DNA of 64,000 nucleotides, from positions 620,001 to 684,000 of the forward strand of contig NC_022567.1 of assembly GCF_000478885.1 (NCBI RefSeq), in the 5' to 3' direction. Positions 17,357 through 26,012 of the stretch are shown here, one piece after another. The stretch comes from Adlercreutzia equolifaciens DSM 19450 (lineage in GTDB: Bacteria > Actinomycetota > Coriobacteriia > Coriobacteriales > Eggerthellaceae). The position numbers and the translations under genes are program-made. The stretch's first letter is position 1. Every line of letters starts with the position of its first letter. Under the pieces are notes generated by a model. That model was given only the letters and a program-made list of their open reading frames with translations, did no database searches and had not been told where the DNA came from.

Positions 17357-18415
17357 ATGGACACTGCTGCCTACCGTTTTGACGAGGGGAACTTTTACGG
17401 AGGAGATGAGCCCCTAAGCCGCACTGGGAGAGTGGACGCTTTGGACGTTTCAGATGCTCGGGGTGCTTCGGGTGTTCGGAATGTTTCGGGGGTCGCCCCC
17501 AACCCTTTCGGGCGTGATGCCTGGGTGCGGCCGCAGGGCGCGGGGGGCCGGCCGGGCAATGGTGCGGGATCAACGACCGCCCGGAGCTCCTCGCCGCAGC
17601 GGAGGCAGACTCGCGGGTCGGCCGTAGCCCCGACTGCTACGCCGGGCGTGGTGGCGGCCATGCTGGGCGGTCTGGTTCGCACGAGCCGCGCCGCGCGGGG
17701 CCGCCGCATCGGGCGGCGACGCTGGCATCTGTGGTCGGTGCTGGGCGTGGCGGCGCTTTCCGTCTTCGTCGTAGTCGCGCTGTTCCAGATGGCGAACCTG
17801 TACGCCGAAGGGCTGGGGCTGGCGGGGCCGGGCATCGCCTCGCCCACGGCCGACGCCTCTGTGGCCGCTGCGGACGCGGGTGGCGGAGCCGAGGCCGCTA
17901 GCACCCCGCGCGACGAGTGGCGCGGCGGCGAGCTGCCCTTTCTCTACCAGACCGACCCCCAGTACCGCGACGCGCCCTATGCCGGCGCCACGGTGGGAGA
18001 GGCCGGATGCGGGCCGACGAGCCTGGCCATGGTCTACATTGCGCTGACGGGGAAGACCGACAAGGATCCCGCCGCCATGGCCGCCTTCAGCGAGGCCGAA
18101 GGCTACGTGGAAGAGGGTCTCACCGCCTGGCGATTCATGACCGACGGCGCGGCCGAGCTGGGGCTTTCCTCCCATGAGGTGCCGGCAGACGCAGGGCGGC
18201 TTAAGGAGGAGCTCGCCCAGGGGCATCCGATCATCTGCAGTATGCGCCCCGGCGATTTCACGAGCACAGGGCACTTTCTCGTGGTGGCCGGCGTGGCCGA
18301 CAACGGCGAGCTGGTCATTCACGACCCCAACAGCCCCGCCAACAGCGCTCGCACGTGGGATGCCGAGCGTGTGCTTGCCCAGTGCGCCAACCTCTGGGCC
18401 TTCGAGCGGGGCTAG
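17357..18415 (+). CDS. Membrane-anchored C39-like cysteine peptidase family protein
   Basis: 352 aa. Residues 1-120 are a Gly/Arg/Ser-rich cytoplasmic region. One transmembrane helix follows (WSVLGVAALSVFVVVALFQM, ~residues 127-146), so the C-terminal domain is outside. That domain resembles Peptidase_C39_2: Cys in GEAGCGPTSLAMVYIALTG, His in STGHFLVVAGV and Asp in VIHDPNS. ATG 17357 has AAGGAGA 6 nt upstream. It is divergent from the two-component regulator, and could be part of the same envelope response, but no direct link is visible. Confidence 0.8.
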   Translation: MDTAAYRFDEGNFYGGDEPLSRTGRVDALDVSDARGASGVRNVSGVAPNPFGRDAWVRPQGAGGRPGNGAGSTTARSSSPQRRQTRGSAVAPTATPGVVAAMLGGLVRTSRAARGRRIGRRRWHLWSVLGVAALSVFVVVALFQMANLYAEGLGLAGPGIASPTADASVAAADAGGGAEAASTPRDEWRGGELPFLYQTDPQYRDAPYAGATVGEAGCGPTSLAMVYIALTGKTDKDPAAMAAFSEAEGYVEEGLTAWRFMTDGAAELGLSSHEVPADAGRLKEELAQGHPIICSMRPGDFTSTGHFLVVAGVADNGELVIHDPNSPANSARTWDAERVLAQCANLWAFERG

Positions 18416-18510
18416 CGGGAGCGATTCGCTCATTCGGTGGGGTTCCTGCTTGACGATCGGCGTCCGTGCTAGGATGGGGCCAGTGATTCCGAACGATGAG
18501 GAGGCTTCCC

Positions 18511-19236
18511 ATGGATGCCTTTGTCCCCGAAGTTGCGCCGCCGCCCTTGCTCGAGTGCCGCGACCTCACTAAGCGCTATGGCGCCACGGTGGCGCTCGAT
18601 CGCTTTACTGTCAGCTTGCCCGTCGGCCGCATCGTGGGGCTGCTCGGCCCGAACGGCTCGGGCAAGACCACGCTGCTGAAGATGATCGCCGGCGTGGCCC
18701 ATCCCACGGCGGGCGACATTCGCGTGGCGGGCTATGAGGTGGGCCCGGAATCGAAGGCGCTCGTCTCCTATCTGCCCGAGCGGCCCTACTTCTCCCGCTC
18801 CATGCGCGTGCGCGAGATGATCGCCTACTTCGCCGACTTCTACGAGGACTTCGACGCCGCCTTGGCGCGTGACATGCTCGCCCGGCTCGGCGTGCCCGAG
18901 GACGCTCCCACCTCGGCGCTTTCCAAGGGCACGGTTGAGAAGGTGCAGCTCACGCTCGTCATGGCCCGCCATGCGGCACTGTATTTGCTGGACGAGCCCA
19001 TCGGCGGCGTGGATCCAGCGGCCCGCGATTACATCCTGCAAACGGTCATTCGCGCCTATCGGCCGCAGTCGTCCATCATCCTTTCCACCCATCTCGTACG
19101 CGATGTGGAGGCGTTCCTGGATGACTTCATCCTGCTGCGCTATGGCCAGATGTTGTTGCACGCGCCCGTGGCCTACGTGACCCAGGAGAAGGGCATGACG
19201 CTGGACGCGTTCTTCCGAGAGGAGTTCCGATGCTAG
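18511..19236 (+). CDS. ABC transporter ATP-binding protein
   Basis: 241-aa ATPase of the DrrA/YtrB exporter type. Walker A is GLLGPNGSGKTTLLK, Walker B LYLLDEPIGGVD, and the H-loop is STHLV. The signature motif is divergent (ALSKGTVEKVQL instead of LSGGQ). The ATG at 18511 follows GAGGAGG, and the protein begins MDAFVPEVAPP. It overlaps the permease gene by 7 bp, so the two are translationally coupled subunits of one exporter. The substrate is unknown. Confidence 0.9.
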   Translation: MDAFVPEVAPPPLLECRDLTKRYGATVALDRFTVSLPVGRIVGLLGPNGSGKTTLLKMIAGVAHPTAGDIRVAGYEVGPESKALVSYLPERPYFSRSMRVREMIAYFADFYEDFDAALARDMLARLGVPEDAPTSALSKGTVEKVQLTLVMARHAALYLLDEPIGGVDPAARDYILQTVIRAYRPQSSIILSTHLVRDVEAFLDDFILLRYGQMLLHAPVAYVTQEKGMTLDAFFREEFRC

Positions 19237-20063
19237 GAAAGCTCTTCGCCCAGGAAATGCGGGCGCTTTGGAAGCCCGCGGCCATCATGCTGGCCGTTAT
19301 GGTCGTCGCCGGCGTGGTGGGCATCGGCTGCATCGAGGCCACCGACGCCGTGAGCCGCGCGGCGGGATTCGCCTCCCGTTACGTCAACGAGGCATCGGCC
19401 GCCTCCAACCTGACCGTGGTGTTCGTAATGGCCGCGCTGTTCTGCGGCTTTCTCGTGTGGGCCAGCCTTGTGGCGGTCTACGTGTTCATCGCGATGCGCT
19501 TCTACCGCACGATGTTCACCGACGAGGGCTATCTCACGCTCACGCTGCCGGTGCGCGCGGGCACGCTGGTGGCGGCGAAGTTCTGGGCTGCCTTTTTGCT
19601 GGCGGCGGTGTTCACGCTTATGGCCTGCGCGCTCGCCTCGCTGGCCATGCTCGCGATCACCGACGGCGATGGGGACATGGTGTCGGTGGTGCTGTCGCTT
19701 TTGGGCGGCTGGTCGGCGCTGACGGGCAACGGCGGGGTGGCCTCGTCGATCATGGGCGTGGCGAATGCCCTCGTGTCCGCCGCCTACACCGTGGGGCTGG
19801 CGTTCCTCTCGCTGACGCTGGGCGCTTGGTGGGCGCGGCGGCATAAGGTGGCTGCGGCCGTGGCGCTGTATGTGGGAATTGGCTGGGTGATCTCTCTTCT
19901 GTTCTCTATTGTCGGCGTTCTGGCCATGGTGGGGGACACGGGCACGGCGTCGTTTATGCTCAGCGTGGTGTCCATCATGCAGACGGTGGTGAACCTTGCC
20001 GTGGCCGGTGGCGGTGTCGCCCTGTCCGCCTACCTCGTGCGCGCCAAGGTCGACCTGAGCTAG
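19230..20063 (+). CDS. ABC transporter permease
   Basis: 277-aa polytopic membrane protein with about six hydrophobic segments, such as AAIMLAVMVVAGVVGIGC near the N-terminus and VVNLAVAGGGVALSAYLV near the C-terminus. It lacks the binding-protein-dependent permease signature, as expected of an exporter or ABC-2-like permease. It is the partner of the preceding ATPase; the pair is complete and no binding protein is adjacent. Confidence 0.85.
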   Translation: MLGKLFAQEMRALWKPAAIMLAVMVVAGVVGIGCIEATDAVSRAAGFASRYVNEASAASNLTVVFVMAALFCGFLVWASLVAVYVFIAMRFYRTMFTDEGYLTLTLPVRAGTLVAAKFWAAFLLAAVFTLMACALASLAMLAITDGDGDMVSVVLSLLGGWSALTGNGGVASSIMGVANALVSAAYTVGLAFLSLTLGAWWARRHKVAAAVALYVGIGWVISLLFSIVGVLAMVGDTGTASFMLSVVSIMQTVVNLAVAGGGVALSAYLVRAKVDLS

Positions 20064-20172
20064 GGAAAATTTGCAGCCGCCTTAGCTGGCAGCTAATGAA
20101 ACGGTTAACGAGAACGGATACCCTTCTTCCTTGTCCGTTAGGAATAGCGCGTTTAGAAGAAGGGAATCATCT

Positions 20173-20889
20173 ATGGAAACGCAACCTCGCTCGGCTATGG
20201 CCGTGGCTTCTCTCGTATTGGGAATCGTGGCACTGGTCACGTCGATTCTGCCGATTATCAACAACCTCTCCTTCCTTTTGGCCATTCTCGGCATCGTCTT
20301 CGCCATCATTGGATTGGTAGGTATTTCGAAGGGGAAGAAGAGCGGCAAGGGCCTAGGGATCGCCGGCCTCGTGCTTTCCGTGATCGCCTTCATTCTCGTG
20401 CTCGTAATGCAGAGCGCCTTCAGCGCCGCCCTCGACCAGGCCATGGAGGAGAGCGGCCTGGATACGGCGACGGCGCAGGGTGCAGCAGTCGAAGATTCCG
20501 GATCTGCGACTGAGCCCCAGGCGGCCGAGCAGAGCGCATCGGACGCGGCCGCTTACGGCGTGACCATCGACGGCTGCCGGGTGACTGAGGACTACCAGGG
20601 AAATCCGGCTGCCGTGGTGACCTACACCTTCACGAACAATTCCGACGAGGCGACCAGCTTCATGGTGGCGCTTTATCCCAAAGTGTTCCAAAACGGCGTT
20701 GAGCTGGGCACAGCCATCGGCAGCGATTGGGATTCCGAGAAGTACTCGAGCGATGTGAAGCCTGATTCCTCTACGACGGTGGAGATGGGCTACGCCCTGG
20801 AGGACATGAGCGACATCACGGTTGAGGTCGAGGAGCTTTTGAGCTTCAGCGACGCCGTCTTGGCCGAGCAGACGTTCTCGCTGAGCTAG
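20173..20889 (+). CDS. DUF4190/DUF5067-type membrane lipoprotein-like protein
   Basis: 238 aa. Two transmembrane helices near the N-terminus (MAVASLVLGIVALVTSILPI and LGIAGLVLSVIAFILVLVM), separated by a short SKGKKSGKG loop, form the DUF4190 pattern. After a Ser/Ala-rich linker, residues ~125-238 form a beta-rich extracytoplasmic domain like DUF5067 (YTFTNNSDEATSFMVAL), an immunoglobulin-like fold common in Gram-positive gut bacteria. The ATG at 20173 is preceded by AGAAGGGA. Function unknown. Confidence 0.75.
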   Translation: METQPRSAMAVASLVLGIVALVTSILPIINNLSFLLAILGIVFAIIGLVGISKGKKSGKGLGIAGLVLSVIAFILVLVMQSAFSAALDQAMEESGLDTATAQGAAVEDSGSATEPQAAEQSASDAAAYGVTIDGCRVTEDYQGNPAAVVTYTFTNNSDEATSFMVALYPKVFQNGVELGTAIGSDWDSEKYSSDVKPDSSTTVEMGYALEDMSDITVEVEELLSFSDAVLAEQTFSLS

Positions 20890-20966
20890 CGTGCCCGATG
20901 GCGCACGTCTCGGGCACCCGTCTCCGAAGGCGGGCGCTCGAGGCGCTACAATAGGGGCTTCGTGAT

Positions 20967-21410
20967 ATGGGTCGAAGGAGAAAGAAGCGCGTGGAGGAAC
21001 CGCTGACAGAGGATATGCTGGCCGAGCTCTTGGACGCGCCGGATCCGCGGGCGTTCATCAAACGGCGCGAGGTGGGCGAGCGCAGCTTGGCGGAGTACCT
21101 GGACGCCCTTCTGCTAGAGAAGGGGCTGAAGCGCTCAGTGGTGGTGAGAGAGGCCGGTATCAACGAGACCTTCGGCTACCAGATTTTCACCGGCGCTCGG
21201 CGCGCCTCGCGGGATAACTTGCTGAAACTTGCCTTCGCTATGGGGTGCTCGTTGCGCGAGACGAACCGCCTTTTGCAGGCGGGAGGCGCCAACGAGCTGT
21301 ATTGCAAGAATCGGCGAGATGCCATTGTCATCTTCGCCATCAGCCATGGCTATACGCTGCAGAAGACTGAGGAGGAGCTTTACCGGTTCGGCGAGGCGAC
21401 CATCAGCTAA
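20967..21410 (+). CDS. XRE-like helix-turn-helix protein paired with a kinase
   Basis: 147 aa. Residues ~35-110 form a Cro/C1-type helix-turn-helix: SLAEYLDALLLEKGLKRS, then VVREAGINETFGYQIFTGAR, then NLLKLAFAMGCSLRETNRLL. The N-terminus is very basic. It directly precedes a Ser/Thr kinase gene by 10 bp, an arrangement that suggests the kinase phosphorylates or is controlled by this protein (inference). The start is uncertain: ATG 20967 follows a TACAAT box, whereas GTG 20991 follows AAGGAG. Confidence 0.75.
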   Translation: MGRRRKKRVEEPLTEDMLAELLDAPDPRAFIKRREVGERSLAEYLDALLLEKGLKRSVVVREAGINETFGYQIFTGARRASRDNLLKLAFAMGCSLRETNRLLQAGGANELYCKNRRDAIVIFAISHGYTLQKTEEELYRFGEATIS

Positions 21411-21420
21411 CTTTGGTACC

Positions 21421-22803
21421 ATGGCATTTATGGAAAACGACCCTCTTGCCGCATATCTTGACGCCCTCGCCCGCGACGTGTGCTATCGCGTCGATGAGGT
21501 ATTGAAGACGGCGCCCCACGAGACGACCGAGGTGGTGTACTTTGTGGGGGCCAACGCGGCGGAGCTCGGACCGTTCGTTCGCAAGCGCATCGCGGTTGAT
21601 GCGGCCATGGGAGACGCCTACGGCCACTTGTTCCAAGCGCAGCGCGCCGGGCGTCGCTTCCGACATTTGCCGCGCATCTACGATGTTCATACCACTGGCA
21701 ACGAGCTGGTGGTGGTCATGGAATACATCCAGGGACGCACGCTGCGGGACGAGGTGTACGAACGCGACGGATCGGTCGCCCTGGCGGCGCAGTGGTTTCC
21801 ACTCCTTTGCGACGGGGTGATGGAATTGCACGAGCAGTTCTCGCCGCCTTTGATCCATCGCGATTTGAAGCCAACGAACATCGTGGTGAGCGATGCGGGT
21901 CTCACGATCATCGACTTCGGCATTGCCCGGGCCTTTCGCGAGGGGGCTGCGGGGGATACGGCTCATTTCGGCACGCGCTGCTACGCGCCGCCCGAGCAGT
22001 TCGGCTACGGGCAGACCGACGAGCGCAGCGACGTGTATGCGCTGGGAATGCTGCTCTACTACCTGCTGGCCGAGCGCGATCCGTCGCCGTCGGTGGCTGC
22101 GGCGGGGTTCGCGGGGCCGGAAGTGCCTTTCGCGCTGCGCCCCGTGCTCCAGCGCGCCTGCGCCTTTGATCCGGCGGCCCGCTTCCAGACGGTGCGCGAC
22201 CTGAAGGCGGCGTTCCTCGCGGCGCTCGCCCCAGCCGGGGCTTCTCCTGCAGACCGGGGTGTCGTTGTGACCCAGGTCGCCGGCGCGGGTCGGGTTTCCC
22301 CTGCGGATTGGGCCGCCCCTGCAGGCCAGGCTGCTCCCGTAGGGGGCGACCTTGGTCGCCCCTGGGCCGCGACGGCGGTGAGTGCCGCAGCTCCGATCGA
22401 TGACAGACCGCATGGCGTAGTCGTTTCTCGGGTAAGGCGTGCTTTCTCGACGCTCTCCTCCGGTGAAACGGCAGGGCTCGTGGTCGATGTCGCCCTCTTG
22501 GTGGTGTGGTTGCTGTTCATGGCAGTCCTCATCGCAATGCCGTTCACGCCCGACGAGCGTTACGCCACCTGGCCGTTCTGGCTGCTCGCCTTTCAGTATT
22601 GGACGTTCGGTATTCCGTTCTTCACGGGCTTTCTTTTCATTTTGACCGACGTCCGCGTTTTGCGTCGGGCGGCTCCGAGGCTTCGCCTTCTGCAGGGAGC
22701 TCGTTTGCGAATCTTGGGCATCGCGCTGGTTGCCGTGGGCGTGATAGCCGTGGGCGTGACGATGGCGATCGCGAACGCCATGGGACTTCCGACCGGCTCG
22801 TAG
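21421..22803 (+). CDS. Membrane-bound Ser/Thr protein kinase
   Basis: 460 aa. The kinase domain spans roughly residues 25-270: the invariant Lys appears to be in FVRKRIAVD, the catalytic loop is HRDLKPTNIVV, the metal-binding motif DFGIAR, and APPEQFG and DERSDVYALGMLLYYLL are activation-segment landmarks. A clear glycine-rich loop is missing at the N-terminus. A low-complexity linker (~residues 270-335) contains a palindromic repeat copy. Two transmembrane helices close the protein. ATG 21421 was chosen; 21430 is also possible. It is the partner of the preceding HTH gene. Confidence 0.85.
   Translation: MAFMENDPLAAYLDALARDVCYRVDEVLKTAPHETTEVVYFVGANAAELGPFVRKRIAVDAAMGDAYGHLFQAQRAGRRFRHLPRIYDVHTTGNELVVVMEYIQGRTLRDEVYERDGSVALAAQWFPLLCDGVMELHEQFSPPLIHRDLKPTNIVVSDAGLTIIDFGIARAFREGAAGDTAHFGTRCYAPPEQFGYGQTDERSDVYALGMLLYYLLAERDPSPSVAAAGFAGPEVPFALRPVLQRACAFDPAARFQTVRDLKAAFLAALAPAGASPADRGVVVTQVAGAGRVSPADWAAPAGQAAPVGGDLGRPWAATAVSAAAPIDDRPHGVVVSRVRRAFSTLSSGETAGLVVDVALLVVWLLFMAVLIAMPFTPDERYATWPFWLLAFQYWTFGIPFFTGFLFILTDVRVLRRAAPRLRLLQGARLRILGIALVAVGVIAVGVTMAIANAMGLPTGS
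22343..22362. repeat. REP-like palindrome inside the kinase coding sequence
   Basis: Perfect GGGGCGACC-TT-GGTCGCCCC. It is read in frame as part of VGGDLGRPWA in the linker between the kinase domain and the membrane helices, so the insertion did not break the gene. Confidence 0.8.
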
Positions 22804-22830
22804 GGGGCCGAGCTTCCGCTCCATCCGTAG

Positions 22831-22898
22831 GGGGCGACCTCGGTCGCCCCTCACAAGAGGGATAACCTTGCCTGATGAGGGCTGATCAAGGTCAGCCC
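22831..22898. repeat. Paired REP-like palindromes (copy 2)
   Basis: GGGGCGACC-TC-GGTCGCCCC is perfect at 22831-22850. GGGCTGA...TCAGCCC at 22879-22898 has slight inner mismatch. The pair fills the gap between the convergent kinase and methyltransferase genes and could act as a two-way terminator. Confidence 0.8.
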
Positions 22899-22921
22899 CT
22901 ACGGGATGTGGCTGCGCGACG

Positions 22922-23809
22922 CTAGCCTTCCCGGCGGGTTTCCCAGAAGGCGACGGCGCTGGCGGCGGCGACGTTCAGGGAATCGACCCCGTGGTGCATG
23001 GGGATGCGCACGGTCCAGTCGCAGGCGGCGATGGTGGAGGCGGCCAGGCCGCCGCCTTCCGTGCCCAGTACGAGGGCCAGCTTGTCGGCTGCCTTCAGAC
23101 GCGTATCGGCGATGGAAAGCGCGTCGTCGGCCAGGGCCAGGGCGGCTGTGACAAAGCCGGCCTCGCGCAGGCGCGCCACGCCTTCGGCCGCCCAATCGCG
23201 CGCGTGCCCGATGCGGGCCCAGGGCACTTGGAACACCGTGCCCATGGAAACGCGCGACGCGCGGCGGAACAGCGGGTCGTGGCAGGCCGGCGTGAGCAGC
23301 ACCGCATCGATGCCGAGGGCGGCGGCGCTGCGGAAGATGGCCCCGATGTTGGTGTAGTTCGTGACGTCCTCCAGCACGGCGACGCGGTGGGCGCCAGTAA
23401 GCAGGGCGGCCAGGTCGGGCTCGGGCGGCCGGTGAAAGGCGGCCAAGGGCCCGCGGGTCATCTCGTAGCCGGTGATGGAGCGCATCTCCTCCGAGGAGAC
23501 CACGGCCACGGGGGCGGCCGGATTAGCCGCGTGCACCTTTTCCAAGAGCGCTTCGGAGGCGGCGAGCCAGCGCCGGTCGGTGAGCACGGCGAAGGGGACG
23601 CACCCGGCGTTAAGGGCGCGGTCGATGACGTTCACGGACTCAGCGACGAACAGGCCCGACGCCAAGCGCTCCGGCGCGCCCTCCGGGTCGATGGCGCGGG
23701 CCAGGCCCACGAGCTGCTTGGGGTCGCGCAGCTGCCCGTCGGTCATGGACGAGAACGGCGCCAGATACGGGTCGCCCCCCGCCAGAAAAGATGTTTGCGA
23801 CTTGTTCAT
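22922..23809 (-). CDS. SPOUT (TrmH/SpoU) RNA 2'-O-methyltransferase
   Basis: 295 aa. The N-terminal ~115 residues are a substrate-binding region, and the C-terminal SPOUT knot carries all three motifs: motif 1 NYTNIGAIFRSAAALG, motif 2 LVLGTEGGGL, motif 3 IPMHHGVDSLNVAAA. It methylates a ribose in rRNA or tRNA using S-adenosylmethionine. The exact target cannot be told from sequence. ATG 23809 is 15 bp from the acyltransferase stop, so both are probably one minus-strand transcript. Confidence 0.9.
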   Translation of the reverse strand: MNKSQTSFLAGGDPYLAPFSSMTDGQLRDPKQLVGLARAIDPEGAPERLASGLFVAESVNVIDRALNAGCVPFAVLTDRRWLAASEALLEKVHAANPAAPVAVVSSEEMRSITGYEMTRGPLAAFHRPPEPDLAALLTGAHRVAVLEDVTNYTNIGAIFRSAAALGIDAVLLTPACHDPLFRRASRVSMGTVFQVPWARIGHARDWAAEGVARLREAGFVTAALALADDALSIADTRLKAADKLALVLGTEGGGLAASTIAACDWTVRIPMHHGVDSLNVAAASAVAFWETRREG

Positions 23810-23824
23810 GGGCCTCAGTATACG

Positions 23825-25051
23825 TTAGTGCGGCGTCTTCCGGAGCATGGTGGCCGGCGCGGGCGGCAGATGGCGGGCCGGATACACGATGATGCCGGCC
23901 TTCCCAAGGCGCGAAAGGGCGGCCATGATCAGCACCGGCATGCCGTAGCAGACGAGCGCCGCCCCCGCGGCCGCCATCCACGGTGCTGCCGTGACGGAGA
24001 TGCCGGCCGCCTTCCAAAGATGGAAGTACAGGGCGAGGCAGATGCCGTGGAAGAGCCAGATGGCCATGGTGTAGCGGGTCACGAAGCCGTAGAAGCGGTT
24101 CTGCCGCCCGCTGCGGAACACGGTGGAGAACAGGGAGGTCGCCCACAGCACGCCGAGCGCGTCCAGAACGGCGTGGGACGTCTCGCCGGTCCAGCCGGCG
24201 TAGAAGGCGATCACGCTGGTGGCCACCCACAGGGCGCCGAGGGCCCAGGCCTTCTCGGATCCGCGCACGAGGGGCAGGCCCCGGTAGAGCGCCATGGCCA
24301 TGCCGCCGGCAACCCAGATCCAGTTCTCGGCCACGGAGGTGACGGCGTAGGGGAGGCGCGCGGCCATCTCGGCGGTGGCGGGCAGCGAAGCGAGCGCCAC
24401 GATGGCTGCTTTCGCTGCGACGGCGGCGAACAGGAGGCCGCTGGCGTTGCGGCGGCTCTTCACGGTGGGGGTGATGGCGTAAATGATGAGGCAGGTATAG
24501 AAGTAGCCGACGGGAATGACGGGCTCGATGAAGAGCGCGCGGAGGAGATCGGCGACCGACAGAGGCGGCTTCGCGCCGACGACCGAGTTCGTGAGCAGCA
24601 CGAGCACGGTGAACGCTGCGAAGGGGATGCCCATGAGCGCCAGCTCGCGGCGGAGGTTCTGGCCCCAGGCGCGAGGGGTGCGCGTCGTGCGGTAGCGCTG
24701 GTAGAGAAAGCCCAGGCAGAAGTAGAAAATCGGCAGCTGGAAGGGAACGAGGTACTCGAGAATCCACCGACTGGCGGTCGAGGGGGTGAAAAGGCCCTGG
24801 GCGCTGCAGGTGGTGATGAGGGTGCCGAAGGCGATGAGGAGGGACGCGGTGGCTTCCACGTTGTGCGTCCAGACGTCCTTGGGGCCGCCGGAGCCGTGGC
24901 CGTGCATCTCGCCTTCGGGGACGTCGGGCGTCTTTCGAGAGCGGCTTCCCGCAAATGTTGCCGAGTCTTTCGGGCGGCCGTCAGGGGAGGCGGTCGTTGC
25001 GCTTTCGAGTTGCGGCGATGCAGGGCACGCTATGTCGGCGAAGTTGCTCAT
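23825..25051 (-). CDS. Acyltransferase 3 family integral membrane protein
   Basis: 408 aa with about ten hydrophobic segments, resembling OafA/WecH-type O-acyltransferases that modify surface glycans. Typical features are the FQLPIFYFCLGFLYQRYR region after the first helix and the GMPVLIMAALSRL end. The first ~55 residues are polar and Ser/Thr-rich. Start ATG 25051 has no visible ribosome site; a GTG at 25078 is in frame. The acyl donor and acceptor are unknown. Confidence 0.75.
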   Translation of the reverse strand: MSNFADIACPASPQLESATTASPDGRPKDSATFAGSRSRKTPDVPEGEMHGHGSGGPKDVWTHNVEATASLLIAFGTLITTCSAQGLFTPSTASRWILEYLVPFQLPIFYFCLGFLYQRYRTTRTPRAWGQNLRRELALMGIPFAAFTVLVLLTNSVVGAKPPLSVADLLRALFIEPVIPVGYFYTCLIIYAITPTVKSRRNASGLLFAAVAAKAAIVALASLPATAEMAARLPYAVTSVAENWIWVAGGMAMALYRGLPLVRGSEKAWALGALWVATSVIAFYAGWTGETSHAVLDALGVLWATSLFSTVFRSGRQNRFYGFVTRYTMAIWLFHGICLALYFHLWKAAGISVTAAPWMAAAGAALVCYGMPVLIMAALSRLGKAGIIVYPARHLPPAPATMLRKTPH

Positions 25052-25190
25052 GGGTTCACGGTAGCACGCGGGCACCACGACGAAGGCGGCGTGCGGGCGT
25101 CTGTTTCCCCAATGATGACCTCTCGCGGACGCGCCTGCGAGTGCCGGCGCCGCCTACCAGATGGGCGGGCGCGCTAGCGAACGGCGCTGG

Positions 25191-26012
25191 CTATGGCCGT
25201 CCTCCCTCCTGCCTGCCGTGGCGCAGGGCCGCCCTGCTGCGGAGGGTCGTGGGGCTGCCAGCGGGACGGTCGGGATCTCCGCGCTCTTGCTCGCTGCCAG
25301 GGTTTTGCGCGGGGAGGCCCGTCGCCGGGTTGTCGGAGCCGCCCCCGGGCAAGCAGGTATTTTGGCCGCGGAGGGCGCATCCGGGGCGCGCGGCGCCTCG
25401 GCCGTCGGGCGGTGTCGTTTGGTTGCTGCGGCAGCAGGGAGTGTCGCGACGGCCGCCGTCGCTCCGGTCGTCGTTGCGCTCGTCGGCCAGGATGACACGC
25501 TCGAAATCGCGCCGATTGCTGACATAGGCCTTCCGGAAGATATTCGTGGCATGGAATTGCACCGTGCGCACGGCCAGGTGCCGCTCGGCGGCGATGGTCG
25601 CGTAGCTTTGATGCTGCAGGATGAGCTTGGCAATGGGCATCTCCTTGGGCGTGAGGCCCAGACTGTCCAGCTCTCCCTGGATCTGCTCGGCACGGGTGAC
25701 GCGGCGCATTTGCTGCGTGCGCAGGCTTCTCTCCCGCAAGGCCAGCATCATGCCGAGTGCCGCCAGGGCGCAGGCCGCTGCCAAGGATCCGAACACGAGG
25801 GTCGACTGGTCGAGGTTCGCCGGCGCTGGCGCTCCGGCGGCGAACGAAACGGCAGCGCCGATGAGCACGAGAGCTAGCCCGAAGGAAGCCACGGCGCCTG
25901 CGAACAGGAGCGCGCCCGTCCGGTCGGTGCGCTCGCCGGTGTTTTCGCGGTTGAGCGGGGAGGGATGGAGGATGGGCGGGATCAGACCGCCGGGGTGGGC
26001 AGCTTTCAGCAT
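25191..26012 (-). CDS. LuxR-type transcriptional regulator with two membrane helices
   Basis: 273 aa. Two transmembrane segments (ALLFAGAVASFGLALVLIGA and STLVFGSLAAACALAALGMM) precede a LuxR/GerE helix-turn-helix: LTPKEMPIAKLILQHQSYAT then IAAERHLAVRTVQFHATNIF. Membrane-bound LuxR regulators are abundant in Eggerthellaceae and often control neighbouring redox genes (family knowledge). A Gly/Pro/Arg-rich tail of ~95 residues after the HTH is unusual and may be disordered. ATG 26012 follows AAAAGGA at 7 nt. Target genes are not evident. Confidence 0.8.
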   Translation of the reverse strand: MLKAAHPGGLIPPILHPSPLNRENTGERTDRTGALLFAGAVASFGLALVLIGAAVSFAAGAPAPANLDQSTLVFGSLAAACALAALGMMLALRERSLRTQQMRRVTRAEQIQGELDSLGLTPKEMPIAKLILQHQSYATIAAERHLAVRTVQFHATNIFRKAYVSNRRDFERVILADERNDDRSDGGRRDTPCCRSNQTTPPDGRGAARPGCALRGQNTCLPGGGSDNPATGLPAQNPGSEQERGDPDRPAGSPTTLRSRAALRHGRQEGGRP

